Notes under the pieces: generated by a model | What the model was told of the DNA's origin: nothing | The model's database searches: none | What the model saw: only the letters and a program-made list of their open reading frames with translations | Shown: in pieces, positions 24,820-33,532 of the stretch | Position numbering within the stretch: position 1 is the stretch's first letter | Layout of the letters: every line of letters starts with the position of its first letter | Source of the DNA: Collinsella aerofaciens | GTDB lineage: Bacteria; Actinomycetota; Coriobacteriia; Coriobacteriales; Coriobacteriaceae | Assembly (NCBI GenBank): GCA_021639365.1 | Contig: JAJXHK010000005.1 | Coordinates: 1 to 64,000 of the forward strand | Direction of reading: 5' to 3' | Length of the DNA stretch: 64,000 nucleotides | Program-made: the position numbers and the translations under genes

Positions 24820-26166
24820 ATGGAACACGACCTCACACGCGGCAATGTCCTCAAGACCATCGCGGTCTTTGCCCTGCCCTATATGCTCTCGTACTTTTTG
24901 CAGATGCTCTACGGCATGGCCGATCTGTACATGATGGGGCAGTTTAGCGGCGCTGCCGGCATCACCGCCGTGGGCAACGGCGCACAGACGCTCTATATCA
25001 TTACCGTGACACTCGTTGGTCTGGCCATGGGAACGACGGTCATCGTCGGCCACGCCGTGGGCTCGCGCCGCTTCGATCGCGCCGAGACCGCCATCGGCAA
25101 TACCATCACGCTCTTTATGGGTGTCTCGGTGGTACTGGCCGCTGTCCTGCTCGCGCTTTGCCCGCAGATCGTGGCGCTCATTGGCACTCCCGCCGAAGCC
25201 GTCGAAGGCACTGCCGCCTACCTGCGTATCTGCTTTATCGGCATTCCCTTTATCGCCGCGTACAACATTCTTTCGGCCATCTTTCGTGGACTGGGCGATT
25301 CGCGCTCGCCTATGTACGTGATCGGCGTGGCGTGCATCATTAACATCGCGCTCGATTTTCTGTTTATCGGCCACATGGGGCTCGGCCCCGTGGGCGCGGC
25401 GCTCGGCACGGTGACCGCGCAGACAGCCAGCGTTGCCCTCGCGCTCGTGTGGCTCAAGAGCCGTCGCACAAACATCCACGTTAAGCGCAGCGACCTGCGC
25501 CCCCAGCCCGAGGTGCTCGGCAGCATTCTTAAAATCGGCGTGCCCGTGGCTGTGCAGGACGGCTGCATCCAGGTGGCGTTTATGTTTATCACCGTCATCG
25601 CCAACCACCGCGGTCTGGTCGACGCCGCCGCCGTGGGCCTGGTCGAGAAGATGATCAGCTTTTTGTTCATTGTGCCGAGTTCCATGGGTGCCACCGTCAG
25701 CGCACTCACGGCGCAAAACGCCGGCGCGGGCAAGGGCGACCGCGCGCGTCAGGTACTCAAGGACGCCATGACGATCTCGGTGGTGTACGGCTGCCTGATC
25801 ACGGTGCTGATGTGGCTGGTGGCGCCGGCGTTTATTGGCTTTTTTGCCAAGGACCCCGCGGTGGTCGCGGCCGGTACCGGCTATATGCACAGTTATATTT
25901 TCGATGCAATCTTTGCCGGCATCCACATTTGCTTTAGCGGCTTTTTCGCTGCATACGGCAAGAGCTACATCGGCTTTGCGCACAACGTGCTGGCTGTGGC
26001 ACTCATTCGCGTGCCGGGCGCGTGGCTGCTGTCGAACGCCTATTCCGACACGCTGTTCCCCATGGGTATCGCCTCGCCGTGCGGATCGATTCTGTCGGCG
26101 GTCATCTGTGTGGTGGCATTTACCGTACTCAACCGCCGCGGGGCTTTTGACAGGTTGGTGGCGTAG
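24820..26166 (+). CDS. MATE-family multidrug exporter
   Basis: 448 aa, twelve membrane segments. Start MEHDLTRGNVLKTIAVFALP with YMLSYFLQMLYGMADLYMMGQF is the common NorM/DinF-like N-terminus (the phrase with N or Y-x-x-D at the cation site), and the two halves show the usual internal similarity (GNGAQTLYIITVTLVGLAMG and VEKMISFLFIVPSSMGATVS). Such proteins export cationic drugs using sodium or protons. Its promoter looks MerR-regulated, suggesting induction by a toxic ligand, and it is divergent from the heterodimeric ABC exporter. Confidence 0.93.
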   Translation: MEHDLTRGNVLKTIAVFALPYMLSYFLQMLYGMADLYMMGQFSGAAGITAVGNGAQTLYIITVTLVGLAMGTTVIVGHAVGSRRFDRAETAIGNTITLFMGVSVVLAAVLLALCPQIVALIGTPAEAVEGTAAYLRICFIGIPFIAAYNILSAIFRGLGDSRSPMYVIGVACIINIALDFLFIGHMGLGPVGAALGTVTAQTASVALALVWLKSRRTNIHVKRSDLRPQPEVLGSILKIGVPVAVQDGCIQVAFMFITVIANHRGLVDAAAVGLVEKMISFLFIVPSSMGATVSALTAQNAGAGKGDRARQVLKDAMTISVVYGCLITVLMWLVAPAFIGFFAKDPAVVAAGTGYMHSYIFDAIFAGIHICFSGFFAAYGKSYIGFAHNVLAVALIRVPGAWLLSNAYSDTLFPMGIASPCGSILSAVICVVAFTVLNRRGAFDRLVA

Positions 26167-26223
26167 CGGGGCAACGCGAAATCGCCTTCATCGACGACAT
26201 CATCAGCGACGACCCCAGGAGAA

Positions 26224-26256
26224 CCGCCATGTCGAGGACAGTCCCCGATATGGCGG
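26224..26256. repeat. GTCCCC-loop hairpin after the PIN gene
   Basis: CCGCCAT/ATGGCGG stem with a loop containing ACAGTCCCCG, two bases beyond the stop codon of the PIN gene and 57 bases past the MATE stop; could serve both convergent genes. Confidence 0.65.
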
Positions 26257-26258
26257 CT

Positions 26259-26681
26259 CTACTCCTCCGGAATCGGAAACGCACGGATGAACTCTGCGGG
26301 CGAGAAGGTCTTGATGGTCGAGCGCACAAAAGCGGCTCGATCGCGCGTGATGATAAAGTCCACGCCGGCACGCTCGGCCATCGCACGGATACAGCCGTCC
26401 TCAAAGTCCGACTCATCGGAATAGGCGGAGGTAAAACAAGCTTCTTGGTCGAGAGGCTCTAACGAGTAGCTCTTAAGGCAGTCGCGCACCACCTCGCGGG
26501 CGCGCGCCTCGCCGACCTTTTTGGTGAGAATGTAGTACGCGTCCTTGAGAGAACAGGCCGAAACAACGCCCTCGATAAGCCCCACGTCGACGAGCCCCTT
26601 GATCGTTTGCGCCGCTGCGTGCTCCGGCCGGCCCGGAAGCACGCAATCGAGCAGAAAATTGGTATCGAGAAATGCCATCAT
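26259..26681 (-). CDS. PIN-domain toxin (VapC-like ribonuclease)
   Basis: 140 aa. PIN fold with acidic residues expected to bind magnesium: Asp in MAFLDTNFLLD near the N-terminus, Glu/Asp in FEDGCIRAMAERAGVDFIITRD near the C-terminus. Families of this type cleave tRNA or rRNA when released from antitoxin. The start overlaps the antitoxin stop (ATGA). The longer spacing and the TRDRAAF ending match the PIN_3 type more than classical VapC. Confidence 0.88.
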   Translation of the reverse strand: MMAFLDTNFLLDCVLPGRPEHAAAQTIKGLVDVGLIEGVVSACSLKDAYYILTKKVGEARAREVVRDCLKSYSLEPLDQEACFTSAYSDESDFEDGCIRAMAERAGVDFIITRDRAAFVRSTIKTFSPAEFIRAFPIPEE

Positions 26682-27070
26682 AGGTAGCGCTCCCTCGCGA
26701 CGCGCTTTTCATCTTCGACCGTCATCGTATCGAGTGGCGTTCCTTTTGGCATTTTGGCTACGATATCGAGATACTCCTGGTAGTCCTCATCCTCCGCGAG
26801 CATTTCGCGAATCTCCTTCCAGGTAATCTTGGGATGCCACATCGTACCCACGTCGCGCTTGGGCTCGTCCGTGCCGAACGCCGGCTTTGCGCCCCCACGC
26901 TCCTGGGCAGCGTCATATTCCACTGCAACTGGAGCTTGATAGTCGAGCGGCACAATCTTGAACAACGGCTTGCTCCGCTTGAAGACCACAACCTCCTCGC
27001 CCTCATTGGCAACCTTTTCGGCCACCTGCGTAAGGTTTTGGCGCAGCTCCGAAAATGCGACAGTAACCAT
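26678..27070 (-). CDS. Phd/YefM-family antitoxin
   Basis: 130 aa from ATG 27070 (MVTVAFSELRQNLTQVAEKV) with GAGAGGAG upstream. The N-terminal ~50 residues are the Phd/YefM DNA-binding fold (SELRQNLTQVAEKVANEGEEVVVFKRSKPLFKIVP). The C-terminal half (WHPKITWKEIREMLAEDEDY) is longer than in many Phd proteins and would wrap the PIN toxin. A large perfect operator palindrome lies just upstream, as expected for autoregulation. Confidence 0.9.
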   Translation of the reverse strand: MVTVAFSELRQNLTQVAEKVANEGEEVVVFKRSKPLFKIVPLDYQAPVAVEYDAAQERGGAKPAFGTDEPKRDVGTMWHPKITWKEIREMLAEDEDYQEYLDIVAKMPKGTPLDTMTVEDEKRVARERYL

Positions 27071-27105
27071 AACGGCTCCTCTCAACATGTATCTTCACTG
27101 CTAAG

Positions 27106-27137
27106 TATACACGTTAATGTTAATGTTAACGTGTATA
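27106..27137. promoter_or_regulatory. Operator of the Phd/PIN toxin-antitoxin operon
   Basis: Perfect 12-bp arms TATACACGTTAA and TTAACGTGTATA separated by TGTTAATG. A -10 like TATACT on the minus strand overlaps the promoter-proximal arm, so antitoxin binding would block polymerase. Confidence 0.75.
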
Positions 27138-27176
27138 AAAGCCTATCGGAAAGCATCACACTTTCCGATAGGCTTT
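27138..27176 (-). terminator. Terminator of ligA
   Basis: AAAGCCTATCGGAAAG, seven-base loop, CTTTCCGATAGGCTTT then TTAT on the minus strand; perfect 16-bp stem abutting the toxin-antitoxin operator. Confidence 0.9.
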
Positions 27177-27195
27177 CCATTTGATTATCGGCGCC

Positions 27196-29424
27196 TTAAG
27201 CCTGGGGCACCTGACCAGTCGCCAGGATCCGCTCGAGTGCGTCCTCGTCCAGCACAGGTACACCCAGCTGTTCGGCCTTGGTGAGCTTGGAGCCCGCTTT
27301 GGGACCGGCGACCAGATAGCTCGTCTTCTTTGAAACACTGCCCGAAACCTTGGCGCCGAGCACCTTGAGCGCCGCGCCGGCCTCGTCACGCGTGCGGTTG
27401 ACGAGCGTGCCGGTGAGCACAAAGGTCAGACCCGCGAGTGGCTGTGCGTCGGCAAGCTCGCCTGCCACGCCAGCGTCGGCTGCGGCTTGTGCATGCGCGG
27501 CGCCCAAGTCGACCTCGAGCGACAGGCCCGCCTGGCGCAGGCGCTCCAGCACGGCAAGGTTTTCGGGCACGGCCAGGAACTGCTTGACGCTCGCCGCAAT
27601 CTTGGGACCGATGCCCTCGCACTCGGCGATATCCTCTTCGCTCGCCAAGATAAGCTTGTCAATCGACAGGAATCGCTCGGCGATGACCTCGCCCACACTC
27701 TTGCCCACATGGCGGATACCCAGGGCAAACAGCACGCGACCGAGCGGCTGGCTCTTGGACTTGTTGAGCTCGGCGATGATTTTCTCGGCCGTCTTGAGGC
27801 CTACCGGAATGGGGTCGCCCTTCTTGACGCCCTTTTTGCTGTTGGAGCTGGCGTACACGCGTCCCGTGTCCAGGCCGGCGATATCGTCGACTGTGAGCTG
27901 GTAGAAGTCTGCGACGTCGTGAATCAGCCCGGCGGCGATCATCTTGTCGACGATCTCGTCGCCTAGGCCATCAACGTCCATGCAGCCACGGCTCACCCAG
28001 TGGAGCAGGCGCTCCTTGAGCTGCGCGGGGCAGTCGATGGAGACGCAGCGGTAAGCGACCTCGCCGTCCTCGTGGACCACGGGGCTACCGCACACGGGGC
28101 AGACCTCGGGCATCTGCCAGTCGACCGAATCGGCCGGGCGCTTATCGAGCACCGGGCCCACGACCTCGGGGATTACGTCGCCTGCCTTGTGCACGATGAT
28201 GGTGTCGCCCTCGCGCACGTTTTTGCGACGGATCTCGTCGATGTTGTGCAGCGTGGCGCGCGCGATGGTGGAGCCGGCGACCGTCACCGGGTCGAACTCG
28301 GCGACCGGCGTGAGCACACCGGTACGGCCCACCTGGATACGAATTTCGCGCAGGATGGTCTGCTTTTCCTCGGGCGGGAACTTAAAGGCAATGGCCCAGC
28401 GCGGTGCGCGAGCGGTAAAGCCCAAGTCAAGCTGCTGCTGGAAGCTGTCGACCTTTACGACCACGCCGTCGATGTCGTAGTCCAGGTCACCGCGATGCTC
28501 GAGGGCCTGGGCGCAGAACTCGTGGACCTCGGCCGGCGTGGCGCAACGAGCCACGTTGGGGTTGACGCTAAAGCCGGCGCTACGCAGCCAGTCCAGAAAC
28601 TCGCGCTGGCTGTGGACGTGCAGCGGATCGGTATCGGCGATGGCGTAGATAAAGGTGGCCAGATCGCGGCGCGCCGTGACCTTGGGGTCCTTTTGGCGCA
28701 GGGATCCTGCAGCAGCGTTGCGCGGGTTGGCAAAGGGGTCGCGGCCCTCGGCATCGGCCTCTTCGTTTAGACGGACAAAGCTGCCCTTGGGCATGTAGAC
28801 CTCACCACGCACTTCGATGGTACGCTCGCGGTCGGCACCCATGTGGGCGAGCGCCGGCTCGGACAGGTGCATGGGCACGTCCTTGATGGTGCGCACGTTG
28901 AGCGACACGTCCTCGCCCGTGATGCCGTCGCCGCGCGTGGCCGCGCGCACGAAGGTTCCGTTTTGGTAGGTAAGCGCGACGCCCAAGCCGTCAATCTTGA
29001 GCTCGCAGGTATAGGTGACGCTACCGGCGCCGAGCGCATCCTCGGTGCGCTGGAGCCAGGCGTCGAGTTCGTCCAGATCCATGGCGTCGTCCATGGAATA
29101 CATGCGTGCCATGTGCGTGACCGGCGTAAACTGCTCGCTCACGTAGCCGCCCACGCGCTGGGTATAGCTGTCGGGCGTCACCAAATCGGGGTAGGTCGCC
29201 TCGATTTCCTGCAGCTCAACGAGCATTTTGTCAAAGGCGGCATCCGTGATCTCGGGCGCATCGAGCATGTAGTAGCGATAGGCGTGGTAGTCGAGCTCGT
29301 GGCGCAGCTCGGCCGCACGCGCTGCCGCCTGGGCACGGGCATCGGTCGATGCGGCGGCATCCGCGCTCGCGGGCGTTTTGGTATCGATATCCACACCGTC
29401 ACCAAACAGGCTCGATTGCTCCAT
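27196..29424 (-). CDS. ligA: NAD-dependent DNA ligase
   Basis: 742 aa, slightly longer than the usual ~670. Seals nicks in replication and repair using NAD. Domains in order: Ia (HELDYHAYRYYMLDAPEITD), adenylation domain with the nucleophile Lys in CELKIDGLG, OB fold, zinc finger CPVCGSPVVHEDGEVAYRC...C, helix-hairpin-helix repeats (CEGIGPKIAASV), and a BRCT domain at the C-terminus (LTFVLTGTLVNRTRDEA to the end). The extra length is an N-terminal Ala-rich stretch (~residues 1-35) and a linker before BRCT. AAGGAG precedes the ATG. Confidence 0.97.
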   Translation of the reverse strand: MEQSSLFGDGVDIDTKTPASADAAASTDARAQAAARAAELRHELDYHAYRYYMLDAPEITDAAFDKMLVELQEIEATYPDLVTPDSYTQRVGGYVSEQFTPVTHMARMYSMDDAMDLDELDAWLQRTEDALGAGSVTYTCELKIDGLGVALTYQNGTFVRAATRGDGITGEDVSLNVRTIKDVPMHLSEPALAHMGADRERTIEVRGEVYMPKGSFVRLNEEADAEGRDPFANPRNAAAGSLRQKDPKVTARRDLATFIYAIADTDPLHVHSQREFLDWLRSAGFSVNPNVARCATPAEVHEFCAQALEHRGDLDYDIDGVVVKVDSFQQQLDLGFTARAPRWAIAFKFPPEEKQTILREIRIQVGRTGVLTPVAEFDPVTVAGSTIARATLHNIDEIRRKNVREGDTIIVHKAGDVIPEVVGPVLDKRPADSVDWQMPEVCPVCGSPVVHEDGEVAYRCVSIDCPAQLKERLLHWVSRGCMDVDGLGDEIVDKMIAAGLIHDVADFYQLTVDDIAGLDTGRVYASSNSKKGVKKGDPIPVGLKTAEKIIAELNKSKSQPLGRVLFALGIRHVGKSVGEVIAERFLSIDKLILASEEDIAECEGIGPKIAASVKQFLAVPENLAVLERLRQAGLSLEVDLGAAHAQAAADAGVAGELADAQPLAGLTFVLTGTLVNRTRDEAGAALKVLGAKVSGSVSKKTSYLVAGPKAGSKLTKAEQLGVPVLDEDALERILATGQVPQA

Positions 29425-29571
29425 AGCGGCACTCCTTCGCTCGATTTCAAACGGATACTAGAGTACCACCGGTCACGATGGGGCCGAATAGCGGTCTCAA
29501 ACCGCACCGAATCGGCAGCCGCCGGACCGGGGTGGATTGCGCGATCAACTCATGCCCTTGCCATTTCTAAA

Positions 29572-29600
29572 TGATCCGTTTCCCCGTCCCCAACGGATCA
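29572..29600 (+). repeat. GTCCCC-loop hairpin
   Basis: TGATCCGTT/AACGGATCA stem with the 11-base loop TCCCCGTCCCC. Same loop idea as family A with a different stem; related arms recur in the longer hairpin at 62726-62789. Confidence 0.65.
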
Positions 29601-29608
29601 ATAGGAAA

Positions 29609-29646
29609 AGAGGGGGCTGTCCCGCGCTGGCGGGACAGCCCCCTCT
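29609..29646 (-). terminator. Terminator of the HtrA gene
   Basis: AGAGGGGGCTGTCCCGC / GCGGGACAGCCCCCTCT stem followed on the minus strand by TTTTCC, 26 bases beyond the stop codon. Confidence 0.9.
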
Positions 29647-29672
29647 GGCATCGGTATGTGTGATGCGACTCG

Positions 29673-31139
29673 TTAGTAACCCTGGCCGTAGCCCTGGCCC
29701 TGACCCTGGCCCTGCTGGCCCAGCAGCTCCTCCAGATACTGGCGCAGCTGCTCGTCGGTAATACCGCCGTTGCCGGTGTCAGTCGCGCTGTCGTCCTGCT
29801 GCTGGTTCTGCAGCTCCTCGTCGGAGCCCAGCTCGACGGTGACCTTCTTCTCGTCCTTGCCGCGCATGAGCGTAATCTCGACCTTCTCGCCCACCTCGTG
29901 GCTGCGCAGCGCGATGATCAGGCCATCGGCACTCGTAATCTCGTCGTCGCCCAGCTTGGTAATGACATCGCCCTCCTGAATGCCGGCCTTGGCAGCAGGA
30001 CCGTCCTCAACGACGCTCGCCACATACGCGCCGCTATCGGTGCTCAGCTTGTTGGTGCGGGCGTTGAGCGCGTTGACGCTCGAAAGCGTAGCGCCCATGT
30101 ACGGATGCACCGGCGTCTTGCCGTCGATAATCTGGTCGGCAATGTTCTTGGCGTAGTTAACCGGAATGGCAAAGCCCACGCCCGAGCTGGAGCCCGAGTA
30201 GCTCTCGATAAGCGAGTTGATACCCACGAGCTCGCCGTTGTCGTTGACGAGCGCGCCGCCGGAGTTGCCCGGGTTGATGGCGGCATCTGTCTGGATCATG
30301 TTGGCATAGATGGTGTTACCGCTGGTAGAACTCATGGCCGTGGAGCGGTAGAGCGCCGAGACGATACCAGTGGAAACAGACTGCTCGTTGCCGAACGGCG
30401 AGCCGATCGCCATGACCCACTCGCCCACGTTGAGCTTGGAGGAGTCGCCGATCTCGATCGGGGTGAGCTTGGAAGCATCGGCGTCCTTGAGCTTGATGAC
30501 GGCCAGGTCGCTCGAAGCATCGTTGCCCACGAACTCGGCCTCGTACGTAGTACCGTCATCCATGGTCACCACGTACTGGTCATAGCCATCAACCACATGG
30601 TTGTTGGTGAGGATATGGCCCTCGGTATCGAGCACAACGCCCGAACCGACGCTGCCCGAGTTGTCCGACTCGTCGGCAGACTGCGAAAGCGAGCCATTCT
30701 GGCTGCCGCTCGAAGTGGCGGTAATGGAAACCACGGAGGGCAGGGCCTTGGCAGAAACGGCCTCGGCCAGCGTGGTGTCCTCGGAGTCGATCGTGATCTT
30801 TTGCGTCGACGAACCCGAAGCACCCGCCGTCACGGCATTCCTGCCACCGCCAATATCGAGCGTGCCGCTCATAATGAGCGCGATGACCAGCAGGGCGCCG
30901 CAAGCGCAGCCGGCGAGTGCCGTAATGAAGATCGGCAGCTTTTTGGTCTTGGTCTTGACCACCGTGTGCTTGTTCACGACCTGTTGGCCGCCCAGCGGCT
31001 TGCCGGTCTGCGTGTCGTAGGCCTGCATGTAGGGAATGTTGCTGTCGGCAGGCGTCGACTCCACCTGCACGCGCGGCTGCTGCTGGGTCTCGCCGGCGTT
31101 GCCCGCGTCCTGGGGGCGCTGGGAATCGTTCTCGCTCAT
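29673..31139 (-). CDS. HtrA/DegP-like membrane serine protease with PDZ domain
   Basis: 488 aa from ATG 31139 (MSENDSQRPQDAGNAGETQQ), with AAAGGA upstream. Cytoplasmic hydrophilic tail (1-~75), one membrane segment (PIFITALAGCACGALLVIAL), then an extracytoplasmic trypsin-like domain with His in LTNNHVVDGY, Asp in SSDLAVIKL and nucleophile Ser in INPGNSGGALV, a PDZ domain (DGPAAKAGIQEGDVITKLGD), and a Gln/Gly-rich tail ending GQGYGQGY. Such proteases remove misfolded secreted proteins; here pilins are plausible clients but that is speculation. Transcribed alone. Confidence 0.94.
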   Translation of the reverse strand: MSENDSQRPQDAGNAGETQQQPRVQVESTPADSNIPYMQAYDTQTGKPLGGQQVVNKHTVVKTKTKKLPIFITALAGCACGALLVIALIMSGTLDIGGGRNAVTAGASGSSTQKITIDSEDTTLAEAVSAKALPSVVSITATSSGSQNGSLSQSADESDNSGSVGSGVVLDTEGHILTNNHVVDGYDQYVVTMDDGTTYEAEFVGNDASSDLAVIKLKDADASKLTPIEIGDSSKLNVGEWVMAIGSPFGNEQSVSTGIVSALYRSTAMSSTSGNTIYANMIQTDAAINPGNSGGALVNDNGELVGINSLIESYSGSSSGVGFAIPVNYAKNIADQIIDGKTPVHPYMGATLSSVNALNARTNKLSTDSGAYVASVVEDGPAAKAGIQEGDVITKLGDDEITSADGLIIALRSHEVGEKVEITLMRGKDEKKVTVELGSDEELQNQQQDDSATDTGNGGITDEQLRQYLEELLGQQGQGQGQGYGQGY

Positions 31140-31168
31140 AGCTGCGATCCTTTCGTCAAATAACCAAA

Positions 31169-31192
31169 GGCCCGCCAAACACGTGGCGGGCC
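31169..31192 (-). promoter_or_regulatory. Hairpin in the htrA leader (possible attenuator)
   Basis: GGCCCGCC/GGCGGGCC stem followed on the minus strand by TTTGGTTATTT, about 30 bases before the htrA start codon. It looks like an intrinsic terminator in the leader, though the T tract is interrupted. Confidence 0.45.
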
Positions 31193-31310
31193 ATCATTGT
31201 TCACGTTGAGTTGTACCCCAATATGCGGGCGCACGTGTACGAGAACGTAATCTTTTAGGAAGGCTTAAGTTCTACTGCAAACTCGAAAGGAACCCGCACC
31301 TACGGCAAAA

Positions 31311-31343
31311 CCACCACAAAGGTGCCTGTCCCCTTTGTGGTGG
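31311..31343 (+). repeat. GTCCCC-loop hairpin, family A copy 5
   Basis: CCACCACAAA/TTTGTGGTGG stem with loop GGTGCCTGTCCCC, five bases past the stop of the GlnR-like gene. Confidence 0.75.
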
Positions 31344-31347
31344 AAAT

Positions 31348-32010
31348 CTAGTCCTTAAACAGATAGCCCACGCCGCGGACGGTGGTGATGTGTGCCGCGA
31401 TCTGCGGGCCCACCTTGGAGCGGATGCGTCGGATGTGCACGTCGACGGTACGCGTGCCGCCGCAGTACTCAAAGCCCCACACGCGGTGCAGCAGTACCTC
31501 GCGGCTGTAGGCACGGTTGGGATGCGTCGCCAAAAAGCTCAGCAGCGAGTACTCCATCAGCGTCAGGTCGATGGGCTCGTTATCGAGTGTCACCTGGTAG
31601 GTGGCCAGGTTGATCTCGAGGTTGTCGATGTTGAGCACATCGTCGGCGGTAACGGTCTCCTCCTCGCCCATCAGGCGCTGCGCGCGAGCCTTGAGCTCGT
31701 TGGGCGTCGCCGTGGGGCATACAAAGTCGGCATGCGCGTGGTTCGGCAGACGCAAGGTGCCGAGCGCCTCGTCGTCGACAATCACCAACATGGGGACGCC
31801 GCCGCGGTCGTCAAGCCACTTGGCAATCTGATCGATGCGGTCGCTGCGGATGCCGTCGGAGTCGAGGATCAGCAGGTCAAAGTCGTGCGCCGCAGTCGGA
31901 GAATCGGGGGTTGCCAGGCTCACCTCGACACCCAGGGTGGTCGTCAAGCTGCGGGCAAACTCGTGGAAGCGCGTCGTGCGCGCCATGAACAGGGCACTCT
32001 TATCGGACAT
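31348..32010 (-). CDS. GlnR-like OmpR-family regulator with atypical receiver
   Basis: 220 aa from ATG 32010 (MSDKSALFMARTTRFHEFAR), GGAGGC upstream. The C-terminal winged helix is typical OmpR/PhoB (LTLMEYSLLSFLATHPNRAYSREVLL ... GGTRTVDVHIRRIRSKVG). The N-terminal domain is receiver-like but lacks the acidic pair normally at its start, so phosphorylation-dependent control is doubtful. The same combination, and the GTRTVDVH phrase, is known in actinobacterial GlnR, the nitrogen regulator. The upstream neighbour, 50 bases away and probably co-transcribed, is a glutamine-synthetase-like gene, which supports this reading. Confidence 0.8.
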   Translation of the reverse strand: MSDKSALFMARTTRFHEFARSLTTTLGVEVSLATPDSPTAAHDFDLLILDSDGIRSDRIDQIAKWLDDRGGVPMLVIVDDEALGTLRLPNHAHADFVCPTATPNELKARAQRLMGEEETVTADDVLNIDNLEINLATYQVTLDNEPIDLTLMEYSLLSFLATHPNRAYSREVLLHRVWGFEYCGGTRTVDVHIRRIRSKVGPQIAAHITTVRGVGYLFKD

Positions 32011-32060
32011 ATCGGCCTCCAAAGAAATGAGCTCAATCGTACTGGAACAAGCCAGCGCGA

Positions 32061-33398
32061 TCAGGAGTTCGCCAGGTAGTGCTTGATCTCCCACTCGGTG
32101 ATCGTAGACTCAAACTTATGCCACTCGTCGCGCTTCTTTTTAAGGAAGAAGCCGTGGATGTGCTCGCCGAGGGCATCCTTCATAAACTGCGAGTCTTCGA
32201 ACACGTCGAGCGCCTCTTTGAGCGAGCGCGGCAGCGGCGTGTAGCCGGCCTCAAGCATCTGACGATCGTTGAGCTTGAGCGTCTCGGCCGTGGCCTCGGG
32301 CGGGAGCTCCAGCTTGCGCTCAATGCCGTCGAGGCCAGCTGCCAGCGTGACAGCGTTGACCAGGTACGGGTTGGCCATGGGGTCGGGACTGCGCAGCTCG
32401 ATGCGCGTGGACAGCTGCTTGCCGGGCTTGTAGACCGGAATGCGGACCATGCTCGCGCGGTTGCGCAGGCCCCACGTGGCATACTGCGGTACGGAGTCGC
32501 CGCCCGTGGTGATGCGCTTGTACGAGTTGACCGTGGGGTTGGTGATCGCGCTGATCTCGCGGGCATGCGCCAGGATGCCGGCCATATAGTGCTTGGCAAT
32601 ATCGGAGAGATGGTACTTCTCGTCGTCCTCGCCCCAAAAGACGTTGTTGCCGTCGTGGTCGAATAGCGACTGGCACAGGAACATAGCGCTGCCGTCCTCG
32701 CCCGCCAACGGCTTGGGCATAAAGGAGGCGTGGCAACCGCTCTCGTAGGCCTGCTGCTTAATGATGAGTTTGGCCGTGGTGATGGCGTCGGACATGCTCA
32801 GGGCCTCGGCGTGGCGCAAGCTCATGCCGTGCTGCGAGCGACCGGCGGCGTGGAAGGTGTACTCCACGGGCACGGACATCTTCTCGAGCGTGAGGACCGT
32901 GTTGCGGCGCAGGTCGCGAGCGGCATCGCTCACCGAAAGGTCAAAGTAGCCCACGTTGTCGAGCGGCTCGGGGGTGTGCTCGTCGGGGAAGTAATAGTAC
33001 TCCAGCTCGGCGCCCACGTTGAGCAGGTAGCCGGCCTTCTCGGCCTTGTAGAACATGCGGCGCAGGGCATCGCGCGGGTCGCCGGCAAACGGCTTGCGGT
33101 CGGGAGTGCACACGTCGCAGAACACGCGGGCGACGCCGTTATGGCTCGGGCGCCACGGCAAAATCTGGAAGGTCGAAGCATCGGGAAACGCCAGCATGTC
33201 GGCTTCCTCGGGCGTGGCAAAGCCCTCGATGGCCGAGCCGTCAAAGCCAATGCCCTCCTCAAAAGCGACCTCGAGGTCCTCGGGGCTAATGGCAAAGTTC
33301 TTGAGGCGGCCGAGAATGTCGACAAACCACAGACGCACAAAGCGGATGTCACGCTGCTCTACGGAGCGGAGTACGTAATCGATGTTCTGCTGGTTCAT
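32061..33398 (-). CDS. Glutamine synthetase family protein with altered metal site
   Basis: 445 aa, type I length, no adenylylation-site Tyr region. The fold is clear: FDGSAIEGF (Asp50' loop), AELEYYYF (Glu131, Glu133 retained), NPTVNSYKR, GLRNRASMVRIP and RIELRSPDPMANPYL. Three usual metal ligands are replaced: in place of HHE...GQHE the protein has FHAAGRSQHG, so the two glutamates become Ala184 and Gly191, and the His of GSxMH is Phe240 (GSAMF). An ordinary ATP-dependent glutamine synthesis is therefore doubtful; a regulatory or different ligase role is possible. AAAGGGGAG precedes the ATG. Next to a GlnR-like regulator. Confidence 0.85.
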   Translation of the reverse strand: MNQQNIDYVLRSVEQRDIRFVRLWFVDILGRLKNFAISPEDLEVAFEEGIGFDGSAIEGFATPEEADMLAFPDASTFQILPWRPSHNGVARVFCDVCTPDRKPFAGDPRDALRRMFYKAEKAGYLLNVGAELEYYYFPDEHTPEPLDNVGYFDLSVSDAARDLRRNTVLTLEKMSVPVEYTFHAAGRSQHGMSLRHAEALSMSDAITTAKLIIKQQAYESGCHASFMPKPLAGEDGSAMFLCQSLFDHDGNNVFWGEDDEKYHLSDIAKHYMAGILAHAREISAITNPTVNSYKRITTGGDSVPQYATWGLRNRASMVRIPVYKPGKQLSTRIELRSPDPMANPYLVNAVTLAAGLDGIERKLELPPEATAETLKLNDRQMLEAGYTPLPRSLKEALDVFEDSQFMKDALGEHIHGFFLKKKRDEWHKFESTITEWEIKHYLANS

Positions 33399-33463
33399 GT
33401 CGCTCCCCTTTCTTTCGGGCGGGTTTCGACTGGTCTATATCGCAGATACTATCGCAGAAAAAT

Positions 33464-33479
33464 GTTTCCGCAGGGTTAA
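33464..33479 (-). promoter_or_regulatory. Candidate GlnR box upstream of the glutamine-synthetase-like gene
   Basis: Minus strand TTAAC, six bases, GAAAC. The published actinobacterial GlnR half-site pattern is GTnAC-n6-GnAAC, so nine of ten defined positions agree. 66 bases before the start codon. Low confidence because such short motifs arise by chance. Confidence 0.35.
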
Positions 33480-33532
33480 AGCGTATCAAGCGCTCAAAAA
33501 ACGTGGGCGAACAGGCCGTTGCGAACGAGCGG

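Larger units (their letters stand above)
29425..29672. other. Intergenic region with two hairpins
   Basis: 248 bp containing the ligA promoter region and, nearer the htrA end, the hairpins at 29572-29600 and 29609-29646. Nothing else recognised. Confidence 0.5.

Noticed and set aside
24697..25983. 428-codon open frame on the minus strand
   Set aside because: Antisense to the MATE gene, with typical antisense composition (many His, Arg, Asp).
29609..29646. Counting this hairpin as part of the GTCCCC-loop family
   Set aside because: Its loop is only four bases and the GTCCCG is in the stem; it is a normal terminator.
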